Assembly (NCBI RefSeq): GCF_008831285.2
Contig: NC_045138.2
Location: forward strand, 31,407,934-31,467,933
Direction of reading: 5' to 3'
DNA: 60,000 nt
DNA from: Nymphaea colorata
Lineage: Eukaryota > Streptophyta > Magnoliopsida > Nymphaeales > Nymphaeaceae
The notes under the pieces were generated by a model. That model was not told where the DNA came from and searched no databases. It was given only the letters and a program-made list of their open reading frames with translations. Shown here one piece after another: positions 36,201 through 48,473 of the stretch (positions within the stretch are counted from its first letter, which is position 1; the number at the start of each line of letters is the position of its first letter). The translations under genes and the position numbers were made by a program.

Positions 36201-37844
36201 GAGCGCCGAATTCCCGCATTATTCATGTCCTCATGAACACTAAATTTATATTTGATGTCTGCCATCCTTATCGTTATTAAAGTCTCAGTTGTTGCTCAGA
36301 GGATAAGGGAATGCGACTCTTTTTTTAACGTCTTCTGAAAAATCTTTCCATGGTTTAGCTTATTATTGTTTTTATGATTTATCATTATTTTTAGTGCTTG
36401 TGAAATTGATTGTCGCTGAAAATGTTAGTAGATAGGGACTCGTGTGCTCTACAGCTGTGATTGACTACCTATTCCTTTGCTGAGCTTGCAGTGTTGGCGC
36501 CACGTCAGTAGTTTCTCGGAAGCAGGTATCAGATTTTGAATGAGTTCGCAGGATATTTTTTTCCTGCCTCCCATTTGATCCACGGAACGGGTGGAGTAAG
36601 CTGAGGTGCCCTTGTTTTGATCCTTAGAGAAATGCTCATGAATGTCAATATTTTTTTTATTTTTTTAGAGTTATGTATGTATATTTTTAACTTTAGATTC
36701 ACATGTTCCTGTATTTCCCAGAGAAAAAGCAGATCTTTTGAAAATGTCAGCGAGGTTCTCCCTCACAAAGAAAAGAAGAACCTGAAAAAAAATTGAGTTT
36801 TTTTGTTACTATGGGCCGCCATGGTGCTCGAGTTGGGCAGAGCCCGAGTTTGATCTCCCATGCTGGTTTGGATTTCGTCTGATTCTTTGCAGCGTGTTGG
36901 ATTCTGTGAGTTTCACGTCCATTCCGGTCTGCTTTGTATGGTCGGGTCTCAAATTAAGACATCTAAATCTGATGTGGCAGGATTACAATGGGATCATCGA
37001 TTGTTAGCTTGATTTTTGTTCTCTTGCACATTACGAAAGATGACAAAATTCAGATCTAAATATATAATATTTACTCCTGGGTTTTTCTGACTCGTGAATT
37101 GGGTTCGGATCCCAATTCGCGGTATTCCTGCTGTGTCTCCTCTGTTTCACGAGAAGTTAGTAAGGAGGTAAACAGTCTGATATTTGGATATCGTTCCGAG
37201 ATTTTAGTTTTTTTGCGGTTATCGGTGACATCTAAATTCCCCTTCATATTTTTTACTCGATACAAATCCAAATTATTTGTCCTATAAACTAGATCCTTCC
37301 TATGTGCTTTGCTAGGGGTCTGAGTGCTTGAGTCGGTCGAGTCTCCTTGTCCGCGTTCAACAAGTACCGTGTTGGGGTCTGCTGGTCTCGTTCATCTAGG
37401 TGCATCTGGGATTTGCAAAACATTGGTTCTTGGTCCTGTAAAGCGTGTAAATCTCATTTCTATTGCGTCCAAATTCGAACAGAAGTGAGGCGAAAGTTTT
37501 TCGTCAACGCTTTTCAATGGAAAAAAAGTATATATCTTTAATTGGGCCGGCCTTCTCTTTTCGTCAATGGGAGTAGCAAATGAACAAACTTTAATTATTG
37601 TGCTCCTTTTCCCACACCCCCCCAACACACGGCATCTCTCTTGTCTACGCGTAGATGGCTTTGGCTTTGTGGCCATGGCCATAAGCTCTTCTTCTAATTA
37701 TATACATGAGGATTCTTGGCGTTGGCTGTCCATATACATGGGCCATCCAACACTATGGCTGTGCCTTGGCTGTATTTCAAAAAGTTGACTGCATAGAAAT
37801 CGTTGAGAGAAATTTCTGATTGCTAGGCATCAATAGTTTAATTT

Positions 37845-37950
37845 TTAAAATTTGAAGGGACAGTCATATATAAATTATGAAAAGATAACAAAGCATCAAT
37901 ATGAAAATAAGAAATTTTATATGGCCAGGTTCGGGCAATTGCCCACATGA
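37845..37950 (-). mobile_element. Decayed family-B-like repeat
   Basis: On the minus strand it reads GGGCAATTGCCC (a 12-bp palindrome at 37933-37944), then a T-rich tract, then GACTGTCCCTTCA, the same order of words as in the copy at 14519 (GGGCAGTTGCCC, T-rich tract, GACTGTCCCTCCA). Terminal repeats are not preserved. Confidence 0.45.
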
Positions 37951-40331
37951 ACCCAAACGTCCTTCCTCCATTGCTGCATAGATCCCGTTGGAATATTCAG
38001 AACCAATGGCTCAAATAATCCCGTTGATGCCTTTTGCACTTTCAGAATATAAAACAAACAAAATCGAGATTATATGACGGAACATCGTTCTTTATTTTTG
38101 CGAATTTAGATGATCGGACCATATCTGTGTGGTCGGATCAATGAAACTCAGCCAGCATCTGGCCGAACTGTCCGGACAGACAAAAAAATGTGGCTGGCGG
38201 AATATATACCTGTCATTAACGAGGCTTTTGCCCCAACGAGCGCCAGAAAATGCTTCTAATGTTTTGTGTCGTTGTCAGTGCCGCGTTGTGCAGCATGGCT
38301 TTGCAAGTCTTTATTGAAAGGTCCATATTGCATTCGAACTGGACAAATTCGAGTTTCCCCCAAACTTCCATGCATGTTCCACTCTTTCAGTCTCCTTCAA
38401 ATTGTCTTTTACTTGAGATACGCAAATTGCAAGCACTAGCCTCTTAGTGGCAAATTGTCTTTTTATTTTTTCAATAGCAATTAGAACTTTTAGTTGCATT
38501 ATTTTGCTAAGTTCTTTTCTTGCCGCCACCTGCGAAACCATCTGCCAAGAGAAAAACTTGTCCTGCTCTTCTCCTACCACTACTGCTAAAGTTACGCATT
38601 CACTAACAAGTAAGCATGTAGCTTGAAGCATGACTTACTTGCAAACTAATCAGTACCTCTAAGGTTTGTCCATGTGGGGTGTAAGCTTGACGGTTACGAG
38701 AGGTTACAAAATTTAAAAGAAATTATGTTAGGGGAAGATTTTGTTTGCAAAATCTTAAAATTTAAAAAAAAAATTAAAAAGTTGGGGGATGTCCGTTTAG
38801 GTTTTCATGGTAAACCTTTAGATCTTCAGAGTTTCAGGTGAAAGTGGTGAAGAGGTCAGCATCAAAGGCCTGCCTGCTAAATTTCAAACCGGGGGTCCAT
38901 TCTTCCGAGTTGAAATTCATCTCCAATGGTGGCATCTGAGGTGCCTTTGTTAAATCTGAGTCGTGTGATACTAGTTAAGGGCCTATACAAGTGGCCATAG
39001 AAGAGTTCCGAAGCGTAAACTACATGATATTTACCAACGGCAGATGATGATGATGAGCCAGAAAATTTATCCGTGGAAGTTTTATAAAAAAGTTTATAGG
39101 AGTCGAAAGAATATCTTTCGAAAAAATATATATATATAAAAGAATTGAACCTCTAATAATTCAACGACCCCCCAACTCCGATTATATTTTATTCAAAGGT
39201 GATACCGTGGCGATTTCAAAATTTTAGTAAGTTTACCAATGTTCTGCCTTTTCGATTTTGCTACTGCTTTTTATGCCCATCTTCTAAGGTCTTGCTGAGA
39301 AAGAAAAACAAGTTCCAGTCTATCGTGAAATTGATTTCCTGATACTGATGTCTTGAAATGGCGAAGGAGACGAAGCTAGAGTCCCATTTGGATCTAGCTG
39401 GAACGTTATCTTGGATTTTTGAAATGGGCATGAACCAAAAGAATGTCTAAGCACAAGGGTCGATCTGGGTTGCATATACATCAGGTTACAGGAGCTCGAA
39501 ATATTCTTTTTATCAGGTGGCAGCTCCATGATTAAAAGTGGACCCCGATATGTTTGAACACATACGTCCGGCCCATTAATCTGCTGCTGGACACTCTTAA
39601 TGTTTTCTCTGTCACAGACTAGGACTGAGGGATGAAGACAGTTTCGCGCCATGTTTACTTGCTCTATACGTTTTTTTCTTTTTCTCTCCTCTTATTTAAG
39701 CATTAAAGAAGGGCTTCATCTTGTAATGATAGATGTCCAGGAATCTGCTGAGCTGACATTATTCCCATAGGTACAACTTCAATATATTCAGTGCTTCAAA
39801 ACGAAGCATCCCCATTTAAAATTTCTGTAGAAGTTGGACAAGTGTATTATGCGTAAGTCTAGAGTTAAGTCTGCACATCTCTCTCTCTAACCTCTCTCTG
39901 GTTTTTGAAATGAATGCACATTCATTGTGAGGTTTGAGCGTATATACCAACATGGTTCATTGCAACTGCGGAAAAGGTAGGTTCGCAAATTCGTCTTACC
40001 AAGGTTTATCAGAAGCAATTTATCGGGTATAGTAAGAAACTTTCTGTCAAATTTAGTAACTTGTTCTTAGAAGTGGGGCAGACAGACCATGAACAGCTGA
40101 AGAATAGTAAAAAAAAAAAGTAATAATAGGAAAACATATTTTAAATTCAAAAGGTAAAATGATTCGTCAACAACTTTTTTATATATAGTATCTGCACTTC
40201 CATCTCCATAGTATCTTGAATTCTTTTATTATGATTAAGTTGAGAAACATTTTAAAATGTTCACGTATACAGAGCGAGCAGGAGTCCAAGAAACAGCTGG
40301 AAGGTTAGGTAGTATTATGATAACTAAAGAG

Positions 40332-40343
<12 letters not shown>

Positions 40344-40367
<24 letters not shown>
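40344..40367. repeat. (AT)n microsatellite
   Basis: AT repeat directly preceded by a short CT run. Confidence 0.85.
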
Positions 40368-41488
40368 TGCTTTGCTGATTGATACCTTGGCCACTATGCA
40401 TCAGCCCATGTTGGACCATTTCGCATTTCTATCTAAAGTTCATTAACAAACAATTTTTAAAATATTTAACAAAATAAAGAAACATAAATTTTTAATTCCC
40501 ATATCCGCCAACAACATCTGAGTTTGTGGCTGATATGATGTGCATCAACTGATACAGCCGAGCCAAATCCGATATTGGGCATGTCTGATGCATTAAAAGT
40601 GAACAATTTTTTTCTCCGGCAATTCAATGAAAGATCACCAGCAATGGTAAGCTCCGCAAAGACAAGACAAGCAACATAATATTTTGGAAGCGTCTGCAAC
40701 GCCCTTTCTTTTCCTGCAAAACCAGTTTATGAACATGTTCACTATAATCCAAATCTCAGAAATGTATATAAATTTGCACCACTGCTTTTGATGAAGGGAT
40801 GTCTACCTTGTATATCTCTTGAACAATTTTGAAACTTTGATTTGGAACTTTGCTAGCTTCAGAAACCCTACAAATTTCATGAGCTTACCGCTTCATGATC
40901 CAATGATCTAATGGCTGCTTCTTCCAAACACCACCGCCTCTTATGTAGCTAGGCACATTCATATGGTCAGGAGCCAAGAAAAAATGATAAAATATCAAAG
41001 AAAGAGGTCTGCACTCTATGTCTGCGAGTTGAATTTTGTCCATTCAAAAAAAAAAGTGAAAACCTTTTGTTTCTGCAGCAAAACTTCTCTCTCTCTTTCT
41101 CTCTTCCTTTTATCTATCGAAAAATTAGTAAATACCAGAATACTTAAGTAAAAGACAAAAACAAGACCTAATAAATCATTATTAAGATATTTTTAATGCA
41201 GTCTAATCTTATGGATGTGATTTTAAAAGTGGTTTGATGATGAACATGCATTAAGTTATTCATTTTTTAACTTTCATTATGTTTGTTTAATAATAAAAAA
41301 TTAATGGCTCTTATAGCATCCAAATTTAGAATAGTAAAAAAATCAAAAAAAATTAGATAAATAACTTGAATTAGAACATAATTTACATTGAATTATTGTT
41401 TATGAACACATTAAGACGTTCACATTTTTTATAATATTTTTAATTCAAAATTAAGTGGCTTACTTTAGTGGTTTGATATTTACCAATT

Positions 41489-41489
<1 letters not shown>

Positions 41490-41532
<43 letters not shown>

Positions 41533-41573
41533 GATATATATATATATATATATAGATATATATATATATATAT
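41490..41573. repeat. Compound (CT)n-(AT)n microsatellite
   Basis: About 24 bases of CT repeat followed by AT repeat interrupted by two TAGATA units. Confidence 0.9.
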
Positions 41574-42244
41574 CTTCAAATTACACATTAGCTATCAATT
41601 ATTTTGTTGACTATCAAAAAGACAGAAGAATGAAGCCAATTATGAGGGATATAATGCACTACAGATGCTGCGTGATTATTACTTTTCAATTGGACGTATT
41701 CTACTTCTTTTCAAAAGGAACTTAATTTTTTAAAAAAGAAAAAGAAGAAAGAAGCTCGAGAATCTGAGACTAAAATTGCAGGAAGCTTCCCCCAACACAC
41801 AGACACACACGCACACGTATGTAGAAGCCAAAGGCCATACTGTAAAATGCCATTTTATAATAAATATGGTCAAATAACAGCAGCATTCAGTAAAAATCGA
41901 TGGCAGCAATGCCAAGTGGAAGGTGTCTACACGAGAAGAAAAGTCAGGCCTTACCTTCCGGCCAACTTTTTCTTCTTCTTCTTCTTTTTTCTTTAAAAGT
42001 ATGAAAATTTTTTAAAAGATTCTGAAAAATAAACTACCTCTATTTTCAATTTGGTAGCTCAAGAAAATAATGAAAAGTAGTTTTTTTTCTTTTCGTTTGA
42101 GGCATCTAAGGAGGGTACTTTCGTCATTTAAGATAGTCGCACACAGCTCAAGAACAGCTAAGGTGATCAACAAGAAGTCAGCATCCCATGAAGACCCGTC
42201 GGCTCCTTCATCCGTAAATGACAGAAACGCCCTCAGCATTCGTG

Positions 42245-45200
42245 TTATTGCCCATGTGGGTCCGGGTAGTAAGTGATCCACAGCTCAGATCCAATGAGCT
42301 GGACATTTACATCTCCCATTTCCTTGCCAAACCCATGCAGACGGACAGATAGCACCAACGCCCACGTACGCCTACGCATCGTGGACCCGAATTCCTTAAA
42401 TCCAGTGGGCCCGAACCCGAAACTCATCCCCCACGAGCCCTTGATCCAAATCTCTCCGGGTCTTCCAACATTCAGATATCCACTGAAACACCGGTTCTCC
42501 CGTCTGTATCTGGATCATCAGATCCAGATCAGTTACGTAATCAGAGCATGCCATCTGTATGCATGATATGCCATCCACATGCATTGTATGTCCATATAAC
42601 CATCATTGGTGGTGCACACATGAGGATGCCGTGGGTCCCACATTCAGATGGTTCTGGATCCTCGACTTAGGCCGGGGGCGAATGGAAGTCGACAAGGAAA
42701 AAAAAAAAGGGATGGCTCTCCAAATCGGCTCGGCTCGGCGCAAGTTAAACTCGTAGATCCATTTTGCCTGCAACTGGACAAGATTTGGTCCAAACTTGGA
42801 GCTTTTAGTCCGATCCACCTGCCCAATTTGAGTTTGATTCAGATCCAGATTTAACCCGATTTGCTCGACTCCGTGTCCTGTCAGTCGCCACAATGAAGAC
42901 CTTCCTCAAGCATCCAACCAAAGAATAACTTGTTGAATTCGAATCACATGCTCCATCAGATCAAATCATACATCCAAGTGGTGGATATGGGATTGCCAAC
43001 TCTTGGTTTTCTCATCGGATCAGGGAAATTTTAGTTCTTGGTCCCGCCGTTTCAACACACGCAATTGGATGTGATCTGGATGAGATCCGGATCCATTTCC
43101 ATTGAGGGGACCTCTTTTTTCACCTTTTCTGGATCAAAATGCTAGAAGTTGGGACCATTATGAGTGAGATTTGTTATTCCTTGCTTCGTTAGCTTACTGG
43201 ACCACAATATCGGTTTGGGTCCACTTTCCAACAACCCTAGTAGGTTCGCCATAAGCACCATTATCCGCTGCTTAGTGAATCGGACCCATGACGTGCATCC
43301 GGGTCCACGATAGGACACAGGATCCATGACTCAAATTGCTCTGCATATTTTTGCAGTATATTAATTACAATACAATTTCCTTTTATTTGGCAAATTTTTT
43401 GCAAAGAAAAACGCTTCATGCTTCGAAATTTTGGATGGGAGTCCAAGTTTGTTTGGTAACTATGTTATTATTATATACACCATGTAAAGTTCGGTACTTC
43501 TTTTAACATTTTATTTCTGAGAAATTTTCAAAGACGCACTTAAACCTTTGAATTGTTAAAACACATCCAAATTTTGCATCCTTCATAATATCAATCTTCC
43601 ATCCAATTAAACTCTGGATTGCCACTGTCTTAAGCATGGATCATATGACAAAATGACTAAAAGACCCTCGATAACCATGAAAGATATGAGGCGTACGCTC
43701 AACAATATAAACAATTCAGAGTCTTTCCAGTTATAGTAAAATATTTATGTGCATTTTTTAATTTTTTTCTTCATTTTTTATAATTATTGGTTTTTAAAGA
43801 AAACATGCATATATATATATATATATATATATAGGGTGTCGGTGGCATCGCTGGAGCTTGCATAGATGTCTCTAGAAAGGATCATCGAGGTGAAAAAGAA
43901 GGACAGTGAAAATTGTACCAACCACTGGCGGGACGAAATGTAGAGGAAAATATTTGAACAGTCACACACCCCACAATTCTTCTTCATTTACTCCAAAAGA
44001 TGGCCTTTTTCTTCCTTTACTTAAAGCAACCTCGAGTTTGCTGATCTCCTATTGTAACTTGGAAAATTTTATTAAGTAAAAAGAAATATAACCCGATTCC
44101 GGCCATAAAAAGTCATTGCGGATAAAGTCTCTCGGAAAATTTTTTCCTTGGTTTGGGATTTAAAGAACATGGAAAAGATTTGAAGAATTCTCCACTAGAG
44201 GAAGTAATTCTCAGGAAGAAAATGTCTACGAAGAGATTCCCTTGGCGGACTTACACCCCAAGTTTTGGACCTAACTTTGGGAGGGAATTTCTCCCGTGGT
44301 CACGGTCAGATCAGGAGGATCTATTCCATCCTTGACTTGATTGTCACCAAATGGAAGGATACTTTGTCTCTTCTTGTGTATGTATTCTTTTGTTCCTCGA
44401 AGATGTTTTTTTTTTTTTTTAATTCTTTTTGGAGTCCAAAATTTGTAGGTCGAATCCGGATATGGATTGTGAATGATCGGATCTAGATCCAATTGGTAGC
44501 GGGTTTTGGATCGTAGGCCCATGAGAATCGGATTATAGGAAACCGATTGGGTCGGTTATGGGTTACAACTTTTGGAATTCAAGTCCTTTTTAGCTTGCTG
44601 AGAACAGGCAATGAAACAAACCGATGGGTCCCCATGTTTTGGATCCTTATCTAGATCCACATCCGAGTCCTTATCATGACGTTACCAGCCGCCATATGGG
44701 TCCAAAGTTTAATCTTATCGTCTCAATAACAAGCTGACACAGATAAATGGGTCCCCGCCTTGGACCTCCCACCAGGATCCAGATTTGGATTCTTGAAATA
44801 GGACACTTTGCAATCGGTCTTTAACCAGATCTTGTTTTCCCAACCTATTGTTCAACTTTTGTATCGGTTCTTGAACTTTTATTTTGGATATGAGAATGGT
44901 ATCACGAGTTAGTTGTTGACAACCGGTTCCTGATTCCAAGAATTAGTTGGATCTAGGCTTGAACACGAGCTAATTCGAGTTATCAATCCCAATTCAATCA
45001 GCTGTTAGTTCGTAAATCTAAATTGGATTTTATTTCTTCATTAGATTTTTTTTTTCATATCGGACTTTCTTAAGAAATTTGGTCAGTTAACTGACCCAAA
45101 TATGATTCATTGACATCCCTAACCGATTTAGAGTTTCTGGACAATGAGGTCCAATCTGATCCAGAATCCAGTAAACTGGGTTCGAATTCTGTCATTGATT

Positions 45201-45400
45201 GGATCTGGATAATCCGATCCGGGCCTCAGAGACTGCAAAGTACATGAACGTGGACACGAACATGCACGCTTCCTAATTTTGATATGTTCAGTAATTTTAT
45301 AAATAGATTTTTCCGGAATTGAAAAAATTACCGGGTCAGGTTGTCCGTACAACTGCCCCTGCAGATCCAGTAGGACGGGGGGCATATCTGTCAGTAAAGA
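42245..45400. other. Intergenic stretch rich in GATCC/GGATC words
   Basis: Words such as GATCCAGATC, GGATCCGGATC and their complements recur in both orientations (for example near 42515, 43085, 44480, 44650, 45150), with no fixed period. No protein frame persists. It also contains an (AT)n run at 43810-43832. It looks like degenerate repetitive sequence rather than a gene. Confidence 0.45.
43810..43832. repeat. (AT)n microsatellite
   Basis: About 23 bases of AT repeat. Confidence 0.85.
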
Positions 45401-48150
45401 AAGTCAAACCCCATTCGACCGTCCAGCTCTCTCCCGAGCCGCTAAGCCGCGGCTTCCGTCAATCCAGCGAAGCCGTGGGGCCCAACATTTATTCATTCCA
45501 AGGACGGTCTCTACCCTCCCGCCTTTCCCGGTTCCGACCAAATTTTTAATTTTCCTCATTGCCTTTTTTTTTTTTAGTTTTATCAGAAATAGGTTTTCAT
45601 AAAAGGCCCCTTCCCCCTTTTCTCCGTGAACTGCCGCCAAAAGTCGATTTTTTCATTCCTTATATTTTTTAATTTAAGAAACATATTTACAATGGGTTCT
45701 GTATTACAAAATTCGTGGCCATTGCCATGATTTAATATGTTATTTTTTTGAACTACAAATTATTTGAACACAAATTGTGTGAACTTTAGACGCAAAAGAC
45801 ACAAGAGAAGGATTATAAAGTTTCTTAACACTTAACAGTAAACATAAAAATCAATTTTTAAGAATTTGCAATATTTTTTATTGAGGCCGAAAATGAATGG
45901 AACTAGAAACGAGAAAATGCAACGAAATCGAATCTAATCTTTTAAAAATTAACAACAATTCGTACTAACTTTAACTCCAATTTTCATCCAAATTTAATAA
46001 GTCCGTATGAATTTCACACCTTTCAATAGCCGCTTTGCTTCTTTACCCCTAGCGGCTAGCACTCCTCAACTCTTTGTACTTTTTTTTAAAAAAAAATCAT
46101 TAATGATCATCAAGTTGCGAATCCATTCAAAACAAACTTTTATTTTATTTTATTTATTTTTTTACAATCTAGGGCGACAAATAAAGAACAAGTTAAATAA
46201 TCAAAAGAAGAAAAAGCGAAAAGCTTTACTTGTTCTCCGTCACGCCGACGAGTAAGAAGGGGGGCAGTTTGCAAATCAAAAAGATTTGGCGCATACATTT
46301 ATGAAGAAAAAAGATCGGGTGGTGATTTGAGTATTCAGCAACAGAAAAGTCCACCACCATTAAAATATAATAATTTTTTGGACGACGACCGAGCACATGG
46401 GGTCTTCCTACTTCCCGACGTACCGCCACGTGTGCGTGCGTGCACCGGCGTAGCCGGTTTTAGCGCGTTACTCTCTGCCGTGTGGGACGCGGCTGCCGCC
46501 AGGTGGGGCCGTTCCGTCGGTCAGACACCGATACCGATACGTCGCTGCGAAACAAAAAACGGTACACAATGGAACCGTTTTTTCTGACGAGTTCGACCGG
46601 GACCCTCCTCGGTCTTTTACTTGAGTTCCCCATCGAACGCGTTTGAGAGTCGTTACGACTCGCCGAGTTCCTGGGGGGAACGGACAACGTGGGCGGTACG
46701 CCGGTGGGGAAGCGGCCGGAGCACGGGCGCCGACAGTCCAGGCGGCAGGCAACGGACGTAGGAGGTGGGCCCCGTTCACGTGCAGGGGCTCCAGAACTGG
46801 GACCCACAAACTTACATGAAAATCTCTTGCCATTCATTTTCTCTCTCTAAAAATGGCGAGGAAGGGGCGGCCACCACCACGGCCATGAATGCCATGAATG
46901 CATGCATCAGGAGAGAGCGGCATCGGCATCGGCATCGGCATCCCCTGGTTAGGTTAAACTTAACTATGGTTAAGCCCCTTTGTGTTGGGGCTTATGCCTA
47001 TGGGGACCTTCACCTAACCCTTATGTATATATGAGTATTAACTATTAAATTAATAAAAAATGGCTGCCAAGATTAAAATTCTTCATTGTTTTATTTTTCT
47101 TTTTTCTTTTTAATCATAGAAAATAAAAATGTAGACACCAGGCCGCTTAAATGAATTGCAACTGTCTTCCACTCAAAACTATCACAAGACAAATTTCTTT
47201 CAAGTTGAATTTTGAAGGGAGAGTTTTCAACGCTGCCATGAAATATTGAACTCTTAACGTTCTTTAGCGTAATGGGCGGAGGAGCTTTAACAAATTTTTA
47301 TTTTTATTTGAAGAGTCTAAATTAAGGCCCAGCACCGGGCTACTGTCGGGTACCCGGAACTCAGCTCGACTCGACTATCGGCTCGACTACCGGATATTAA
47401 GAATCCATAATCACCATAACCATCCAAGAAACTTAGCTCCTTGGATTTGAAATCTACTCAAACATAGATTTAAAAGAAAATAAGCCCAATCTAAAAGCAG
47501 GACAAGAGGTTTGATTGAAACTTCCGCCTACAACTGGATGGTGGGTCTCTCGAGCTCAAATTCAAGTGGAACCACTTCTCAAATGTCTTTCGTGAACAAA
47601 TAAAAAGTCATGAATGGTGTGAAAATGGATTTGAAGCCAAAATTTGGACCATGGAAACCAGCTTGGTTGGTGCATTCAACCATGTTTCCAAGAAAAAAAG
47701 AAAAACCCTAAAAATGGGGTGTGGACAAAGAAGAAGCAGAAGCAGCCAAAAGGGGAGAGCATCCTTTATCAACACCGCCATCAAGAACATGGATGGGGAA
47801 GAAGAGGAAAGAATGAGAGTTAAATTGAGCTAACTAGGGTTTGACACAGTAAACAAAACCGGCAGCGGTTTCGCAAAAGGTTGTTTTCCATTGGTGGGTC
47901 CCACACCTTCTTCCACCTCCAAACGCGGTTTTCGAAATCCCTCCTCCCCAACTTCGCTTCTGCGCCTCGTGTGGGGGGCAAATGCCCACCCATTCCCCTC
48001 CTCCGGCCATCGCCGGCCCTACCGGCCCTTCCCCTTCTTGCAAAAGCAGGAAGAGAATAAATTTCAAATACGAAACCTAATTTCTGCCCATATAATAATC
48101 ACGCCAGCAAATTACGTCTAGGGAGAGAAAAGAAAGAGATCGGATAGCAT
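45400..48150. other. Intergenic DNA upstream of the LRX gene
   Basis: Mostly AT-rich, except for a CpG-rich patch listed separately (46380-46830) and short GCATCG repeats near 46919-46942. A telobox-like AAACCCTAA lies near 47703, an element often seen near plant 5' regions. No gene is recognised. Confidence 0.45.
46380..46830. other. CpG-rich patch in AT-rich surroundings
   Basis: About 450 bases with many CG dinucleotides and an ACGT-core word (CCACGTGTG, about 46427-46435). Open frames run across it on the minus strand (46460-46837 and 46468-46833), but they are Arg/Pro/Ser-rich, as expected from composition alone, and match no family I know. It may be a distal regulatory region or part of an unrecognised gene. 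Confidence 0.35.
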
Positions 48151-48158
48151 CTGCTCGT

Positions 48159-48165
48159 TATAAAG
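48159..48165 (+). promoter_or_regulatory. TATA box of the LRX gene
   Basis: TATAAAG, followed about 30 bases on by GA/CT-rich leader sequence. This places transcription start near 48190-48200 and gives a 5' UTR of about 240 bases. Confidence 0.65.
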
Positions 48166-48431
48166 ACGACACAACTCACAGCTGCAAGAGACATGAGAGA
48201 GAGAGAGAGTCGACATAGAGAGAGAAACTAGAGAGAGAGAGTGGCATTTTTTTTTTCCCTTCTTTTTTTTTGAGCTGGGTTTTGGCTGGCTGTGATGTTA
48301 CTCGTCGCCACCACTCTCCTCTGTCTCTAAAAACACCAAAAAGCCAGAGAACCAGACATCTCCCTCTCTCCCTTCTTCTCTCTCTCTCTCTCTCTCTCCT
48401 TCTGTCTGTGTCTCCCCCTCCCCATCCCCAA

Positions 48432-48473
48432 ATGGTTCCATGTCTCTCTCTGCAAGCCATGCCTCCATCATGA
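48432..48473 (+). CDS. Upstream ORF overlapping the LRX start
   Basis: ATG at 48432 opens a 13-codon frame (MVPCLSLQAMPPS) that ends at TGA 48471-48473. Its stop overlaps the LRX in-frame ATG at 48470 in an ATGA arrangement, and the other candidate LRX start (48440) lies inside it. Such an overlap could lower LRX translation or steer initiation; no evidence here shows that it is translated. Confidence 0.35.
   Translation: MVPCLSLQAMPPS

Larger units (their letters stand above)
36200..42240. other. Gene-poor intergenic DNA
   Basis: AT-rich, with scattered frames under about 110 codons that match nothing I recognise. It holds microsatellites (40344-40367, 41490-41573) and a decayed family-B-like repeat near 37845-37950. 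No RNA gene was recognised. Confidence 0.5.

Noticed and set aside
42245-42900. Overlapping frames of 60-97 codons on both strands
   Set aside because: Several frames are open at once in the GATCC-rich stretch, which is a composition effect; none resembles a protein family.
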